Source of the DNA: Coriobacteriaceae bacterium
Lineage (GTDB): Bacteria; Actinomycetota; Coriobacteriia; Coriobacteriales; Coriobacteriaceae
DNA: 64,000 nt
Reading direction: 5' to 3'
NCBI GenBank assembly: GCA_025992855.1
Contig: DAJPGB010000001.1
Coordinates: forward strand, 2,246,829 to 2,310,828
Shown: positions 9,367-19,136 of the stretch, one piece after another
How positions within the stretch are numbered: the stretch's first letter is position 1
Layout of the letters: the number at the start of each line of letters is the position of its first letter
Notes under the pieces: generated by a model
Told to the model about the DNA's origin: nothing
Databases searched by the model: none
Seen by the model: only the letters and a program-made list of their open reading frames with translations
Made by a program: the position numbers and the translations under genes

Positions 9367-10752
9367 TTAGAGCTCCACGCTTTCGGCGCCGTTGATGGTT
9401 AGGTTTCGCTCGTAGAAAGCCGTGAGGGCGCGAATGGCGTACATCACGTCGCGTACGCCGCCGGTCTCGTAGCTTGAGTGCATGGCCAGCTGCGGCAGGC
9501 CCACGTCCACGGCATGCATGCTCGCCTGCATGTTCGACAGGTTGCCAAGCGTGGAGCCACCCGCCATATCGCTCTTGTTGGCGAAGGCCTGCGTGGGCAC
9601 GTCGGCGTCATCGCAAATAGCCTGGAACACTGCGCGGCTAAAGGCATCGGTGCAGTAATGCTGGTTGGCGGCTTCCTTGATAACGATACCGCCGTTGAGC
9701 ACAACCTGATTGCGGGCGTCGCACTTCTCGGCGTGGTTGGGGTGCACGGCATGCGCATTGTCGCAGCTCACGAGCATCGAGGCAGCAAGTGCACGATGGT
9801 ACGACTCGTCGTCAAAGCCCAGCGATCCGTTGATGCGGCGCAGTGCGTCGGCCAAGAACGTCGACATGGCGCCCTGCTTGGTCTCGGAACCAACCTCCTC
9901 GTTATCAAAGCAGCAGAAGACCGAGACGTCGCGCGCGTTCTCGGCACCCAAAAATGCCTGCAGTGAGGTGTAGGCGCAGGCCAGGTCGTCGAGCTTGGGC
10001 GTCGAGATGAACTCGTCAGCCCAGCCCCAAATGCGCGCATCCTGGCGGTTGACCAGGAACAGATCGCGGCTCAGGATCTGCTCGGGCTCAACGTCCAGTT
10101 CGTCGGCAACCAGGGCATCAAAATCGCCCTGCTTAAGCTCACCGGCGCTGATGAGCGGGCACAGGTCGACGGCGCGGTTGGGCGCAAAGCCCTCGTTAAC
10201 GCCGCGGTTCATATGGATGGCAAGGCTCGGGATAATCGCGACTTCGCGCTCGGTGGCAAGCAGGCGGCTCTCAATACGGTCGCCTTCGCGTACCAACACG
10301 CGGCCCGCGAGCGCCAGCGGGCGGTCGAACCAGGTGTAGTCGATCATGCCGCCGTAGGCCTCGGTGTTCAGGCGCAGCGTCTCGCCTGCGCCGTCGAGCT
10401 CGGGCACGGCCTTGACCTTAAACGTCGGCGAATCGCTGTGCGACGCCGTGAGCTGAAAATGATAGTCACCGGCAACGCCGTCCTCGCCCCACGTCGCGGT
10501 CAGGTCCTCGCCCACCTTAAAGGCAATAACGCTCGAGGCATTGCGCTGCGTGTAATAACGCCCGCCCGGCTCGATGTCCCACGCCGCGTTCTCGGGCAGG
10601 TAGGTAAAGCCCGCCTCGTCGAGCTCGGCCATAATGGTCGCCGCCGTATGGAACATGCTGGGACATGCCTCGATAAAGTCGATGAGGTCGTTGGCGGCCT
10701 CGATATCGTCGGCCGTCACATGCGCGCGCTCGGGCGTTTCCTGATCCGTCAT
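9367..10752 (-). CDS. M18 family aminopeptidase
   Basis: About 461 residues of an aspartyl-aminopeptidase-like zinc enzyme that trims N-terminal residues in the cytoplasm. Metal and catalytic motifs are visible: TASHSDSPTFKVK (His), CCFDNEEVGSETKQG (Asp/Glu), and SCDNAHAVHPNH and QLAMHSSYETGG near the C-terminus. The start at 10752 is chosen because GGGGAGAG lies just upstream and homology begins at about residue 12; the open frame continues 37 codons further without support. The gene sits between two clean intergenic regions and is probably monocistronic. Confidence 0.92.
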   Translation of the reverse strand: MTDQETPERAHVTADDIEAANDLIDFIEACPSMFHTAATIMAELDEAGFTYLPENAAWDIEPGGRYYTQRNASSVIAFKVGEDLTATWGEDGVAGDYHFQLTASHSDSPTFKVKAVPELDGAGETLRLNTEAYGGMIDYTWFDRPLALAGRVLVREGDRIESRLLATEREVAIIPSLAIHMNRGVNEGFAPNRAVDLCPLISAGELKQGDFDALVADELDVEPEQILSRDLFLVNRQDARIWGWADEFISTPKLDDLACAYTSLQAFLGAENARDVSVFCCFDNEEVGSETKQGAMSTFLADALRRINGSLGFDDESYHRALAASMLVSCDNAHAVHPNHAEKCDARNQVVLNGGIVIKEAANQHYCTDAFSRAVFQAICDDADVPTQAFANKSDMAGGSTLGNLSNMQASMHAVDVGLPQLAMHSSYETGGVRDVMYAIRALTAFYERNLTINGAESVEL

Positions 10753-10913
10753 GCTCTCCCCTTTCGCTGGGTTGATGGTCCCCTCCAGCATACCCCGCCA
10801 CGCCAGCGCCGCACTCTTCATTCCATGTTTAATCCCGCGCCGCTCACCAAGTTGAGCCATCATGCCCGCGCTCCTTTTGCGACAATTACGCTAACAGGAC
10901 GAGAGGAGCCGTC

Positions 10914-11999
10914 ATGAAGCCACGTAACATTGCCATCGCCTGCGGTGTCGCGGGAGTCGCCGTCGGCCTTGCCGCTGCCACCGGTATCGTTTACCGCAAG
11001 CAAATCAAGTCCGCCGCGTCGCTCAAACGCTTGACCGGCTACGCGGATAGCTATGACCTGTACGCAATCGACATCGCCTACGACTACGATCTTGATCGCA
11101 TCATCGCCGCTGGCGTGCGCGACGACCAGGCCTACATCGATGCCGTGGTGGCGCAGGTGCTGCCCGGTGTGCCGGTACATGTCCAGGCGCCCCAGTTTGC
11201 CTGCAGCGCTTTTGTCGCCGTAGATGCCGAAGGCCGCGTGCGCACCGGTCGCAATTACGACTTTAAGGACGACACCTCGGCACTGCTGGTGCGCAATCAC
11301 CCACGCGACGGCTATGCCTCCATCGGGTTTGCCGCCCTTAACAACCTGGGCGATAACACTCCGCTTGACTCCGTCGCCGGACGTGCCGCCGCACTCATGG
11401 GCCCGTTTGCCCAGCTCGACGGTGTTAACGAATGCGGCGTGTCCATTGCCGTACTCACTCTGGATTCCAAGCCCTGTGACCAGGACGCGCAACGCCCCGT
11501 CATCAATACCTCACTCGCCATCCGTCTGGTGCTCGACCGTGCCGCCACCACGCAAGAAGCTGTCGACCTGCTTTCCGCCTACGACATGCACGCCATGGCA
11601 GGACGCGATTACCACTTCTTTATCAACGACGCCGCCGGTGACGCGCGGGTGGTGGAGTGGGATCCGCGCGACCCCGACCGTGCATGCAAAGTGACTCCTG
11701 TACGCCAGGTTACGAACTTCTACGCCTGCTATGGTGACGAAGTGCTGCCCAACCAAAAGAATGGCGAGCTGGGCCATGGTAAAGAGCGCGCCGTCGCAAT
11801 CGCCGATGTCCTTGACGCCCATGTCGGTGCCCAGGACGAGGCAGTCGCTTGGAAGGCCCTACGCGCTGCGGCGCAAGAGCCCAATCCGGAAGACATCACC
11901 AGCAACACGCAATGGTCGGTCGTCTTTGACAATACCGAACCCGCTGCCGCTATTACGCTGCGCCGCCACTGGGGCGACGTCGACGCCTTCGCACTGTAA
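10914..11999 (+). CDS. C45/choloylglycine-hydrolase-like Ntn amidase, membrane-anchored
   Basis: A 361-residue protein with an N-terminal hydrophobic segment (residues 4-25), then a linear-amide C-N hydrolase domain. The segment FACSAFVAVDAEGRVRTGRN with RNYDF is typical of penicillin-acylase/bile-salt-hydrolase relatives, the Cys being the likely nucleophile. Further family features are NECGVSIAVL and WSVVFDN near the C-terminus. Because the Cys is internal, an N-terminal propeptide would have to be removed to expose it. Substrate (acyl amide, acyl amino acid or peptide-like amide) cannot be assigned. An AGGACGAGAGGAG stretch precedes the ATG. Confidence 0.78.
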   Translation: MKPRNIAIACGVAGVAVGLAAATGIVYRKQIKSAASLKRLTGYADSYDLYAIDIAYDYDLDRIIAAGVRDDQAYIDAVVAQVLPGVPVHVQAPQFACSAFVAVDAEGRVRTGRNYDFKDDTSALLVRNHPRDGYASIGFAALNNLGDNTPLDSVAGRAAALMGPFAQLDGVNECGVSIAVLTLDSKPCDQDAQRPVINTSLAIRLVLDRAATTQEAVDLLSAYDMHAMAGRDYHFFINDAAGDARVVEWDPRDPDRACKVTPVRQVTNFYACYGDEVLPNQKNGELGHGKERAVAIADVLDAHVGAQDEAVAWKALRAAAQEPNPEDITSNTQWSVVFDNTEPAAAITLRRHWGDVDAFAL

Positions 12000-12066
12000 G
12001 GAGCTGGCACCGTCGTCCTTACGCTCGCCTGACGTTGCTTACATTTCCATACGCTTGAGCTAACAC

Positions 12067-12102
12067 GTTTTACCCCCGCATCAACAGTGTGCGGGGGTAA
12101 AC
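12067..12102. terminator. intrinsic terminator-like hairpin before pfkA
   Basis: GTTTTACCCCCGCA pairs with TGCGGGGGTAAAC. It follows the C45-like gene by 67 bp. The T-tract is short on the + strand, so confidence is moderate. Confidence 0.7.
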
Positions 12103-12139
12103 TTATGCGCATGTTATAACTTGCCCGGAAGGATTCATC

Positions 12140-13219
12140 ATGCTTAGGATCGGTCTTCTTACCAGTGGCGGCGACTGCCAAGCGCTCAACGCCACCATGC
12201 GCGGCATCGTCAAAACGCTTATGACCAATAGCGAAGAGCCTATCGAGATCTATGGTTTTGAGGACGGCTACCAGGGCCTTATCTACAGCAGGTTCCGCGT
12301 CATGACGCCCGCCGATTTTAGCGGCATCCTCACCCGCGGCGGCACCATCCTGGGCACGAGCCGCACACCGTTCAAGCGTCTGGACACTCCCGAGGCCGAC
12401 GGCGTCGAGAAGGTGCCCGCAATGGTGCACACCTATCACAAGCTGCAGCTCGACTGCCTGTTTATGCTGGGCGGCAACGGCTCCACCAAGACTGCCAACC
12501 GCCTGCGCGAAGAGGGCCTCAACGTTATCGCTCTGCCCAAGACCATCGATAACGACACCTGGGGCACCGAGATGACGTTTGGCTTTACGAGCGCCATCGA
12601 CGTCGCCACCAAGTGCATCGACGACATCCACACCACCGCTTCGAGCCATGGGCGCGTGTTCGTCATCGAGATCATGGGCCACAAGGTTGGCTGGATCCCG
12701 CTGTACGCCGGCGTTGCGGGTGGCGCGGACGTCATCCTGATCCCCGAGATCCCCTACGACATGGACCAGGTCATCAAGACCATCGAGCATCGCATGGAGA
12801 CCGGCAGCCGCTTTACCATCGTGGCCGTCGCCGAGGGCGCTATCTCCAAGGAGGACGCGGCGCTGTCCAAAAAGGAGTACAAGAAGAAGCTCGCCGAGCG
12901 CACGAGCCCGTCAATCGTGTACGACATCGCCAAGGAGATCGAGGCCAAGACCGGTCGCGAGACCCGCGTCGCCATCCCAGGTCACACGCAGCGCGGCGGC
13001 CAGCCCGACGCCCAGGACCGCATCTTTGCGACTCAGTGCGGCGTCGAGGCAGCGCTCGGCTGCCTGCGTGGCGAGTTTGGCTACATGATTGCCTTGCGCG
13101 ACGGCAAGATGTGCCACATGCCGCTCGAGGAGGTCGCCGGCAAGCTCAAGTATGTCGACCCCCAGAGCGATCTGGTGCGCGAGGCCAAGGCGTTGGGCAT
13201 CAGCTTCGGCGACGAATAG
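12140..13219 (+). CDS. pfkA: 6-phosphofructokinase
   Basis: A 359-residue phosphofructokinase that phosphorylates fructose 6-phosphate in glycolysis. Seen are the nucleotide loop TSGGDCQALNA, a GGNGSTKTA motif, the catalytic PKTIDNDTWGT and the substrate motif MGHKVGW. The Gly in GGNGS is the residue linked to ATP use, but the Lys before TIDND is the residue found in pyrophosphate-type and actinobacterial enzymes. This combination is known in actinobacterial ATP-PFKs, so ATP is the likelier donor. The ATG at 12140 follows GGAAGG. Confidence 0.92.
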   Translation: MLRIGLLTSGGDCQALNATMRGIVKTLMTNSEEPIEIYGFEDGYQGLIYSRFRVMTPADFSGILTRGGTILGTSRTPFKRLDTPEADGVEKVPAMVHTYHKLQLDCLFMLGGNGSTKTANRLREEGLNVIALPKTIDNDTWGTEMTFGFTSAIDVATKCIDDIHTTASSHGRVFVIEIMGHKVGWIPLYAGVAGGADVILIPEIPYDMDQVIKTIEHRMETGSRFTIVAVAEGAISKEDAALSKKEYKKKLAERTSPSIVYDIAKEIEAKTGRETRVAIPGHTQRGGQPDAQDRIFATQCGVEAALGCLRGEFGYMIALRDGKMCHMPLEEVAGKLKYVDPQSDLVREAKALGISFGDE

Positions 13220-13242
13220 CCTCGGCTGGAACTGATCCCATC

Positions 13243-13341
13243 GGGCCCTCCGGCCTCTGCCTGACGTATTTCGATTTGGCTCCTCCCTTGACTCCGTCAA
13301 AGGTCGCCAATCGAAATCGTCAGGCGGAGGCCGGAGGGCCC
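13243..13341. repeat. long imperfect hairpin downstream of pfkA
   Basis: Arms starting GGGCCCTCCGGCCT and ending AGGCCGGAGGGCCC pair over about 40 bp with small bulges, around the inner stem CCTTGAC/GTCAAAGG. There is no clear T-tract. The 13220-13588 gap otherwise holds only the half-motif GTTGCGGT near 13484, shared with repeat family B, and the leader of the next gene. Confidence 0.8.
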
Positions 13342-13588
13342 TTCGCTTATATACTCGCCGAGGCTATTCGTCTTCTTGCTGCGGGTGCCTGGTCTGAGAT
13401 TTTGGAATGATAGGGGCTCCTGGCTGTTACTTGCACTGACATTTGTCATGAAATGGCTGGTCGTTGGGGGTTGCCACCTATAGTTGCGGTAGGGTTGGAG
13501 CAGATTCTAACTAGAAATGGTGGTCGCTACCGGTTGTTCTCGGCATACTCGGCTCATTCGATTCGACCATCAAACGAAAGGAACCACC

Positions 13589-14503
13589 ATGGATCTTGCG
13601 ATGGCGCAGCGGCTCGTTGATCGCCGCAAGGCTGCCGGGCTTTCTCAGGAGGCGCTTGCCGCACAGCTGGGCGTGAGTCGTCAGGCTGTCAGTAAATGGG
13701 AGCGCAGCGAATCCTCGCCCGATACCGATAACCTTATTGCGCTCGCCGCGCTGTATGGCGTGTCACTGGATGAGTTGTTGTATGGGGAAGCGGCTAGCGA
13801 TGCCGATAGCTCAGAGGACGGCAGCACCGAAACGGTGAATGAGGTTAAAGAGGCCGAAGATTCTGCCGAGCACGCCGATTGCGGCGACAAACCACTTGTC
13901 GATATTTCCCTCGCGCGCGGCATCCACGTCATTGATCCCAATAAAGGCGAGGAAGTCCATGTTGGCTGGAACGGCATCCATGTGACCAACGAGCGCAAGG
14001 GCGAAGAGGTGCATGTGGGGCCGGACGGCGTGCATGTCGATACGCTTGAGGACGATGGTCATAGCGTGCATACCAATGACGACGGCACCGTCACCATCGA
14101 CGGCGAGACGTTCTCCAGCTGGAAGGAAGCACACGACAAGCTCGACCATCATGGCAAGCATTTCCACACCAAGGTCGGACGTACATGGAACAAATTACCC
14201 TTCCCCGCGCTTGTCGCCCTCGCCTATCTGGTGCTCGGCATTGTCTACGGCACATGGGCTGCGGGACTCTTCCTCGTCTTTTTGATTCCCGTCTACTACG
14301 CATTTGGCGACTTTATCGACCAACGCCACTTATCTAAGCTGATCGATGTCGTCTATTCAGTCAGTGCCGAGGCATGGTTCCTCTACATGTGGCTCTGCCT
14401 GGAACAACCCCATCCCGCCTGGGTAATCCTCATCACCATCCCGGTCGTAAAAGCACTCATGCGCTGGTGCCGCAAACAATGGAAGCATCGCGAGCGAGCC
14501 TAA
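13589..14503 (+). CDS. XRE-family regulator with internal repeats and C-terminal membrane segments
   Basis: About 304 residues. Residues 1-60 are an HTH-XRE domain (LVDRRKAAGLSQEALAAQLG, VSRQAVSKWERSESSPDTDN). The middle has repeats of the pattern GEEVHVGxxGIHV (about residues 105-155), possibly a beta-strand scaffold. Two or three membrane segments follow from about 215 to 290. Membrane-tethered XRE proteins of this design are common in Firmicutes and Coriobacteria, but their signals are mostly unknown. ATG 13589 is preceded by AAAGGAACC, so the upstream in-frame start at 13517 is not used. Confidence 0.85.
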   Translation: MDLAMAQRLVDRRKAAGLSQEALAAQLGVSRQAVSKWERSESSPDTDNLIALAALYGVSLDELLYGEAASDADSSEDGSTETVNEVKEAEDSAEHADCGDKPLVDISLARGIHVIDPNKGEEVHVGWNGIHVTNERKGEEVHVGPDGVHVDTLEDDGHSVHTNDDGTVTIDGETFSSWKEAHDKLDHHGKHFHTKVGRTWNKLPFPALVALAYLVLGIVYGTWAAGLFLVFLIPVYYAFGDFIDQRHLSKLIDVVYSVSAEAWFLYMWLCLEQPHPAWVILITIPVVKALMRWCRKQWKHRERA

Positions 14504-14555
14504 ACCATCCCAGCCCGACAGCAGCACCCAACTAGTACTCCCCCGCCCATCCCCC

Positions 14556-14626
14556 TAAGTTGCGGTGATATAGCTCCGGTTTTAGCCTTGAGTAGTCGAG
14601 TTTAGGAACTATTCCACCGCAACTTA
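14556..14626. repeat. palindromic repeat family B, copy 2 (hybrid)
   Basis: The left arm is of the GGTGATATAG type and the right arm of the GGTGGAATAG type (read on the minus strand), so the arms mismatch in the middle. The outer TAAGTTGCGGTG pairs perfectly with its complement. Confidence 0.83.
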
Positions 14627-14693
14627 CGAATGGTCGGAGCGGCTACAGCACAAGCGTCGGCGTTCGTTTGATGGTCCGCCACGAAAAGGGGCA

Positions 14694-14821
14694 ATCTACT
14701 ACGTTTAACTCGATGGGGCCAACCATGACCGCCTTTTTCGAAAATCGACAGGCCTTCTACCTGCGGTTTTATTTTTCGTTTTCCCGGCATGGTTGAGGGT
14801 ATCCAATTAAACGTAGTAGAT
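14694..14821. repeat. large imperfect palindrome with 15-bp perfect ends
   Basis: ATCTACTACGTTTAA at 14694-14708 is exactly complementary to 14807-14821. A second inner pair (CCAACCATG at 14719 with CATGGTTG near 14788) supports a long foldback. The 14504-14955 gap holds this element, repeat family B copy 2 and no convincing gene. Confidence 0.82.
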
Positions 14822-14955
14822 AGGCCCGTTTTGTGGCATACGACCCATTCAAGCTCAATCTCGAAGGCTGAAGAGAGCCTCTCATCCATGCCTGCGAGCG
14901 AAAACCAAATAGAATGAAAGGCAAATGGAAAGCCCGTTTGACGAGCGGAGGACAT

Positions 14956-15276
14956 ATGCGCGACGTAGCCGAAAGCGACTGGAAGCTGTTTAAGAAAATG
15001 CTTCCCCAATGGCAAGAACGTTATATGGAAAAGCTCATCGGCCAGTACGTTGAGATGCTGAACGGCGACAGCGAAGCGTCCAGTAGATTTTGGGCACTGG
15101 AAGAGCGCCTCAATAGAGACAAGCTGTCCTCAGGCGTAATTGCAAACGACATTCGCCGCAGCACAATGCACCGCGAGATAGCCAATTTGCTTATCGACAG
15201 CGTGATCACCCTTGACGACCTTGACGGTTTTACCGAGGACATTAAGAGCTGTGCGCAACACTGGATTGGCCAGTAA
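14956..15276 (+). CDS. small conserved-looking hypothetical protein
   Basis: About 106 residues, charged and predicted all-helical (MRDVAESDWKLFKKMLPQWQ at the N-terminus), no signal peptide and no membrane segment. The GGAGGA at 14947-14952 lies only 3 nt from the ATG at 14956. An alternative in-frame ATG at 14914 would add 14 residues. Codon use resembles real genes. I do not recognise a functional domain. Its neighbours are palindromic repeats, so context gives no role. Confidence 0.65.
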   Translation: MRDVAESDWKLFKKMLPQWQERYMEKLIGQYVEMLNGDSEASSRFWALEERLNRDKLSSGVIANDIRRSTMHREIANLLIDSVITLDDLDGFTEDIKSCAQHWIGQ

Positions 15277-15313
15277 GAGCACTGAACGACAGACATCCCC
15301 AGCAAAAACGGGG

Positions 15314-15348
15314 CAAACGCCGGGTCGCCCGTAGGTGCCCGGCGTTTG
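15314..15348. terminator. stem-loop between convergent genes
   Basis: CAAACGCCGGG pairs perfectly with CCCGGCGTTTG around a 13-nt loop. It sits between the small hypothetical gene and the FtsX-type permease. There is no strong T-tract. Confidence 0.65.
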
Positions 15349-15357
15349 GCCAGGTAA

Positions 15358-15393
15358 AACCTGCCAAAATAAACCTGTCCCTTTTTTGCAGGC
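15358..15393 (+). repeat. TAAACCTGTCCC-loop hairpin, copy 3
   Basis: AACCTGCCAAAA, loop TAAACCTGTCCC, then TTTTTTGCAGG. It ends exactly at the stop of the convergent permease gene. Confidence 0.86.
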
Positions 15394-18158
15394 TACTCGG
15401 CACTCTTGAGGGCGCCGACCATGTCGATCTTGTTGAGGGTACGATTGGTGGCGAGATTGACGATAAACGTAAAGCCAAAGGAAAGCACCACGGCGAGCAC
15501 GTAGCTTAGCGGCTCGACCTCAACGTCAAAGTACAGCGACGGCATCTGCAAAATGTAGGTAAAGCTCTCGGCCAGCAAGCCGCCTAACGGCACGCCCAGA
15601 GCGGCGCCAATCGCCGTGAGAATCAACGTCTCCTTGTTGACGTAGTGGTGCACCTCGCCGCGACGGAAGCCCAACACCTTAATGGTCGCCAGCTCGCGCT
15701 CGCGTTCGGAGATATTCGTGTTGGACAGCGTAAACACCACCACAAACGATAGGCACGCCGCCATAAAGGTCACGAGCACCACGACAGAATTGATAATCGT
15801 AAAGTTCGCCTCGTAGTTCTGCCAATGTTCGGCCGTGCTCGAGATGGTGAGCCAACCGTCGCTCTTAATTTTCTTGCTAAACGCAATCTGGTCGGCCGAC
15901 GAACCCTTAAGCAGCACAAAGACGCCGTTGAGGCGTGCGCTTCGACCGAACGCACGCTCATAGGTACTCTGCGTCATGTAAAGCGTGTTGCCCAGATAGT
16001 TGAGCGAGATGTCGCTGACTTTGACCTTGGCAACATTGAGCGACGAATCCTGGACGTGTGCTGTATCGCCCGGCTGAATCCCCAGCACCAGCTGCGAGCT
16101 CTTGCTTAAATACACGTCCCCGTCACGCAGGGCGAGCGGTTCTTTGGACTCATCCTCCAGGCGCACGTAATCGCCCAAGTCACCCGTGCGGTCGTCGGGA
16201 ATCACGATCAGCTGCACGGTCTCGCTCTTGCCGCCAAATGTAAAGGTGACGTTGTCGGTCATAATCGGCAGGGTCGAGGTCACGGTCACGTCGGAATCCT
16301 TGGCCGCGCTGCGCTCATCCAATGCCGCGCACGTCTGCGAAAAATCGTCGGGATTGGCGACCGCCAGCAAGTCATAGCGCGTGATATGCCCGTACTGCTT
16401 GGGCGACAGCGCGACCGACGTATCACGAATGCCCATGCCGCAAATCACAAGCGCCGTGCAGCCCGCGATGCCAAAGATGGTCATAAAGGCACGCTTTTTG
16501 TAGCGGAACAGGTTACGCGCTGCCACCTTGTTCAAAAAGCCCATGCGGTGCCAGATAAAGCCGATACGCTCAAGCAAGATACGCGAGCCGGCGCGCGGGG
16601 CCTTGGGACGCATGAGCGAGGCTGGGGTCTCGGCCATCTCGTGACGACAGGCGATAATCGTGGCGCCCACCACGCCCACGGCAAACAGCGCCACCGAGAC
16701 GATTGAGGACACGATGTCGTACGAAAGCAGCATCTGAGGCAGCGAGTACATGTCGTCGAACACCGTAAACAAGAACAGCGGCAGGCCCACAAAGCCGATG
16801 ATGTTGCCGAGCACGCCGCCGATCAGACACGCCCACAGTGCGTAGTCTACGTATTTGGACAGGATACGCCCGCGCGAATAACCGAGCGCCTTATACAGGC
16901 CGATGAGCGTACGCTCCTCCTCAACCATACGCGTGGCGGTGGTGAGACTGATGAGCACGGCGACGATAAAGAAGATGAACGGGAACACCGTGGCGATGGC
17001 CTCAATTGACGAGCTATCGCTCTCGACACTCGAGTAGCTTGCGATATTGCCGCGATCCTGGATGTACCAGGTGCATTCGCCCAGGTCAGAGAGCTCGGCG
17101 CGGGCATCGGCAAACTGTTGGTCGGCGGCGGCGCGGCGCTGGTCCAGGTCAGCTTGCGCCTGTGCACGTTCGTCGCTGCCCTCGGCCATGCGGTTGATGT
17201 TGCCCTGTTCAATCCCAAAGAGCATATTCGCCTGACGCTCGGCCGCATCCAAGCTTGCCGGCGTGTCGGCCGTCAGCTCCTGAGCACGCGCTTGCTCGCG
17301 CTCGTCGCGAATCTTCTCGATATTGCCCTTGACCTCGTTAATCCTTGCCGTATAGGCATCAGAATAGGAGTTGAGGTCCTTGGCTCCCTCGACGACTACG
17401 TGGACTGCGGAATAGGAAGAAGATGTCGCGGCATCCTCGCTCACATAGAACTTATAGTCCGCAGCCGAAGCAGCGCGAAAGGCGTTGACTGTCGAGTCGG
17501 AGCTCACGTCGGTGGGATCGAGAACCTCGGCCGTGATGGTGTAATCGCCCGCGGCAAACTGGTCCTTGGCGTTTTGGTTCGACGAGCTCGCGTCATTGGC
17601 AGCAAAACTCACCGTATCGCCGAGCTTTTTGCCCGAAGCCTTCAGGAACTTCGAAGTCACCGCGACCTCATCGGCACTCTCGGGCAAATCGCCGTTCACC
17701 AGCACCGGCTGATCGATGTTCTCCTTGGAGAGACTTTGCACGACCACGCGCTCGCGCGTTGTGCCCACGGCGGTGTAAGCGGTCTCGGTGTAGATGCCCT
17801 CGGCCGTCTCGACGCCGTCGACCTCTTGGATAGCCGCAAGATCGTCGCGCGTAAGGCCATAGGTCGACTGCACGTTAATGTCATAGACATTCTGCTGGTC
17901 AAAGTAGGCATCGACCGAATCGCACAGATCCTCACAACCCGCCTTAAGGCCGCACATCACACTCACGCCGAGCGCGGTGATGACCACGATGGACAAGAAG
18001 CGCTTAAGACTGCCGCGGATTGTGCGGTAGATGCCACGGCGAAATACCGTCGGCACCATATCGTTTGAACTTTGGGCGGTGCGATAGGTCGCGAACTCCC
18101 AGTCGCGGTCTGCGTGCTCCGTATCGTGGTTTTGGCTGTTTTGGCGATCTTGGTCCAT
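15393..18158 (-). CDS. FtsX/MacB-type ABC transporter permease
   Basis: About 921 residues. One membrane segment lies near residue 40 and is followed by a large extracytoplasmic domain with a coiled-coil stretch (about 275-350). Membrane helices then fall at about 385-525 and 770-910, each with FtsX-like character. The partner ATPase gene lies immediately upstream (its stop is at 18164). Such pairs export or extract lipids, lipoproteins or peptides, or act in antimicrobial-peptide resistance; which one applies here is unknown. A GTG at 18170 overlapping the ATPase stop is an alternative start to the ATG at 18158. Confidence 0.87.
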   Translation of the reverse strand: MDQDRQNSQNHDTEHADRDWEFATYRTAQSSNDMVPTVFRRGIYRTIRGSLKRFLSIVVITALGVSVMCGLKAGCEDLCDSVDAYFDQQNVYDINVQSTYGLTRDDLAAIQEVDGVETAEGIYTETAYTAVGTTRERVVVQSLSKENIDQPVLVNGDLPESADEVAVTSKFLKASGKKLGDTVSFAANDASSSNQNAKDQFAAGDYTITAEVLDPTDVSSDSTVNAFRAASAADYKFYVSEDAATSSSYSAVHVVVEGAKDLNSYSDAYTARINEVKGNIEKIRDEREQARAQELTADTPASLDAAERQANMLFGIEQGNINRMAEGSDERAQAQADLDQRRAAADQQFADARAELSDLGECTWYIQDRGNIASYSSVESDSSSIEAIATVFPFIFFIVAVLISLTTATRMVEEERTLIGLYKALGYSRGRILSKYVDYALWACLIGGVLGNIIGFVGLPLFLFTVFDDMYSLPQMLLSYDIVSSIVSVALFAVGVVGATIIACRHEMAETPASLMRPKAPRAGSRILLERIGFIWHRMGFLNKVAARNLFRYKKRAFMTIFGIAGCTALVICGMGIRDTSVALSPKQYGHITRYDLLAVANPDDFSQTCAALDERSAAKDSDVTVTSTLPIMTDNVTFTFGGKSETVQLIVIPDDRTGDLGDYVRLEDESKEPLALRDGDVYLSKSSQLVLGIQPGDTAHVQDSSLNVAKVKVSDISLNYLGNTLYMTQSTYERAFGRSARLNGVFVLLKGSSADQIAFSKKIKSDGWLTISSTAEHWQNYEANFTIINSVVVLVTFMAACLSFVVVFTLSNTNISERERELATIKVLGFRRGEVHHYVNKETLILTAIGAALGVPLGGLLAESFTYILQMPSLYFDVEVEPLSYVLAVVLSFGFTFIVNLATNRTLNKIDMVGALKSAE

Positions 18159-18163
18159 GGGCG

Positions 18164-18865
<702 letters not shown>

Positions 18866-18917
18866 CGATCGGTTCCCATCTGGTCGGATAACTCTTTAGT
18901 ATTACCCATTTCACGCC

Positions 18918-18950
18918 GACCAAAAAGGGACAGGTTCATTTTGGCAGGTT
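18918..18950 (-). repeat. TAAACCTGTCCC-loop hairpin, copy 4
   Basis: On the minus strand: AACCTGCCAAAA, loop TGAACCTGTCCC, then TTTTTGG. The right stem is truncated compared with copy 1. It lies 53 bp upstream of the ABC ATPase start. Confidence 0.8.
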
Positions 18951-19066
18951 TTATATGGGGGAATGGCGGGTGTAGGCGGACGGCGAAGTATCGGAGTGGC
19001 TTTCGCCGAATTCGGGGGCCATTTGTTTAGCGCAAAGCATGCATCCCGACCCATTAGCAAGTTATT

Positions 19067-19080
19067 CGAACAGCTGTTCG
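19067..19080. promoter_or_regulatory. LexA (SOS) box
   Basis: CGAACAGCTGTTCG is a perfect palindrome matching the Gram-positive/actinobacterial LexA consensus CGAACNNNNGTTCG. A TATGAT -10-like hexamer follows at 19085-19090, so the box would cover the -35 region of the gene starting at 19137. Confidence 0.8.
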
Positions 19081-19136
19081 TTTCTATGATATGATCCCGC
19101 TATCTAAGTAGGCCAATACGCAGAAAGGCGGCCAAC

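Noticed and set aside
13243..13341. Hairpin after pfkA as a fourth member of the conserved-loop family
   Set aside because: It lacks the GTCCTCGGACAT and GTCCTGCGG loop strands. It is listed as an independent foldback.
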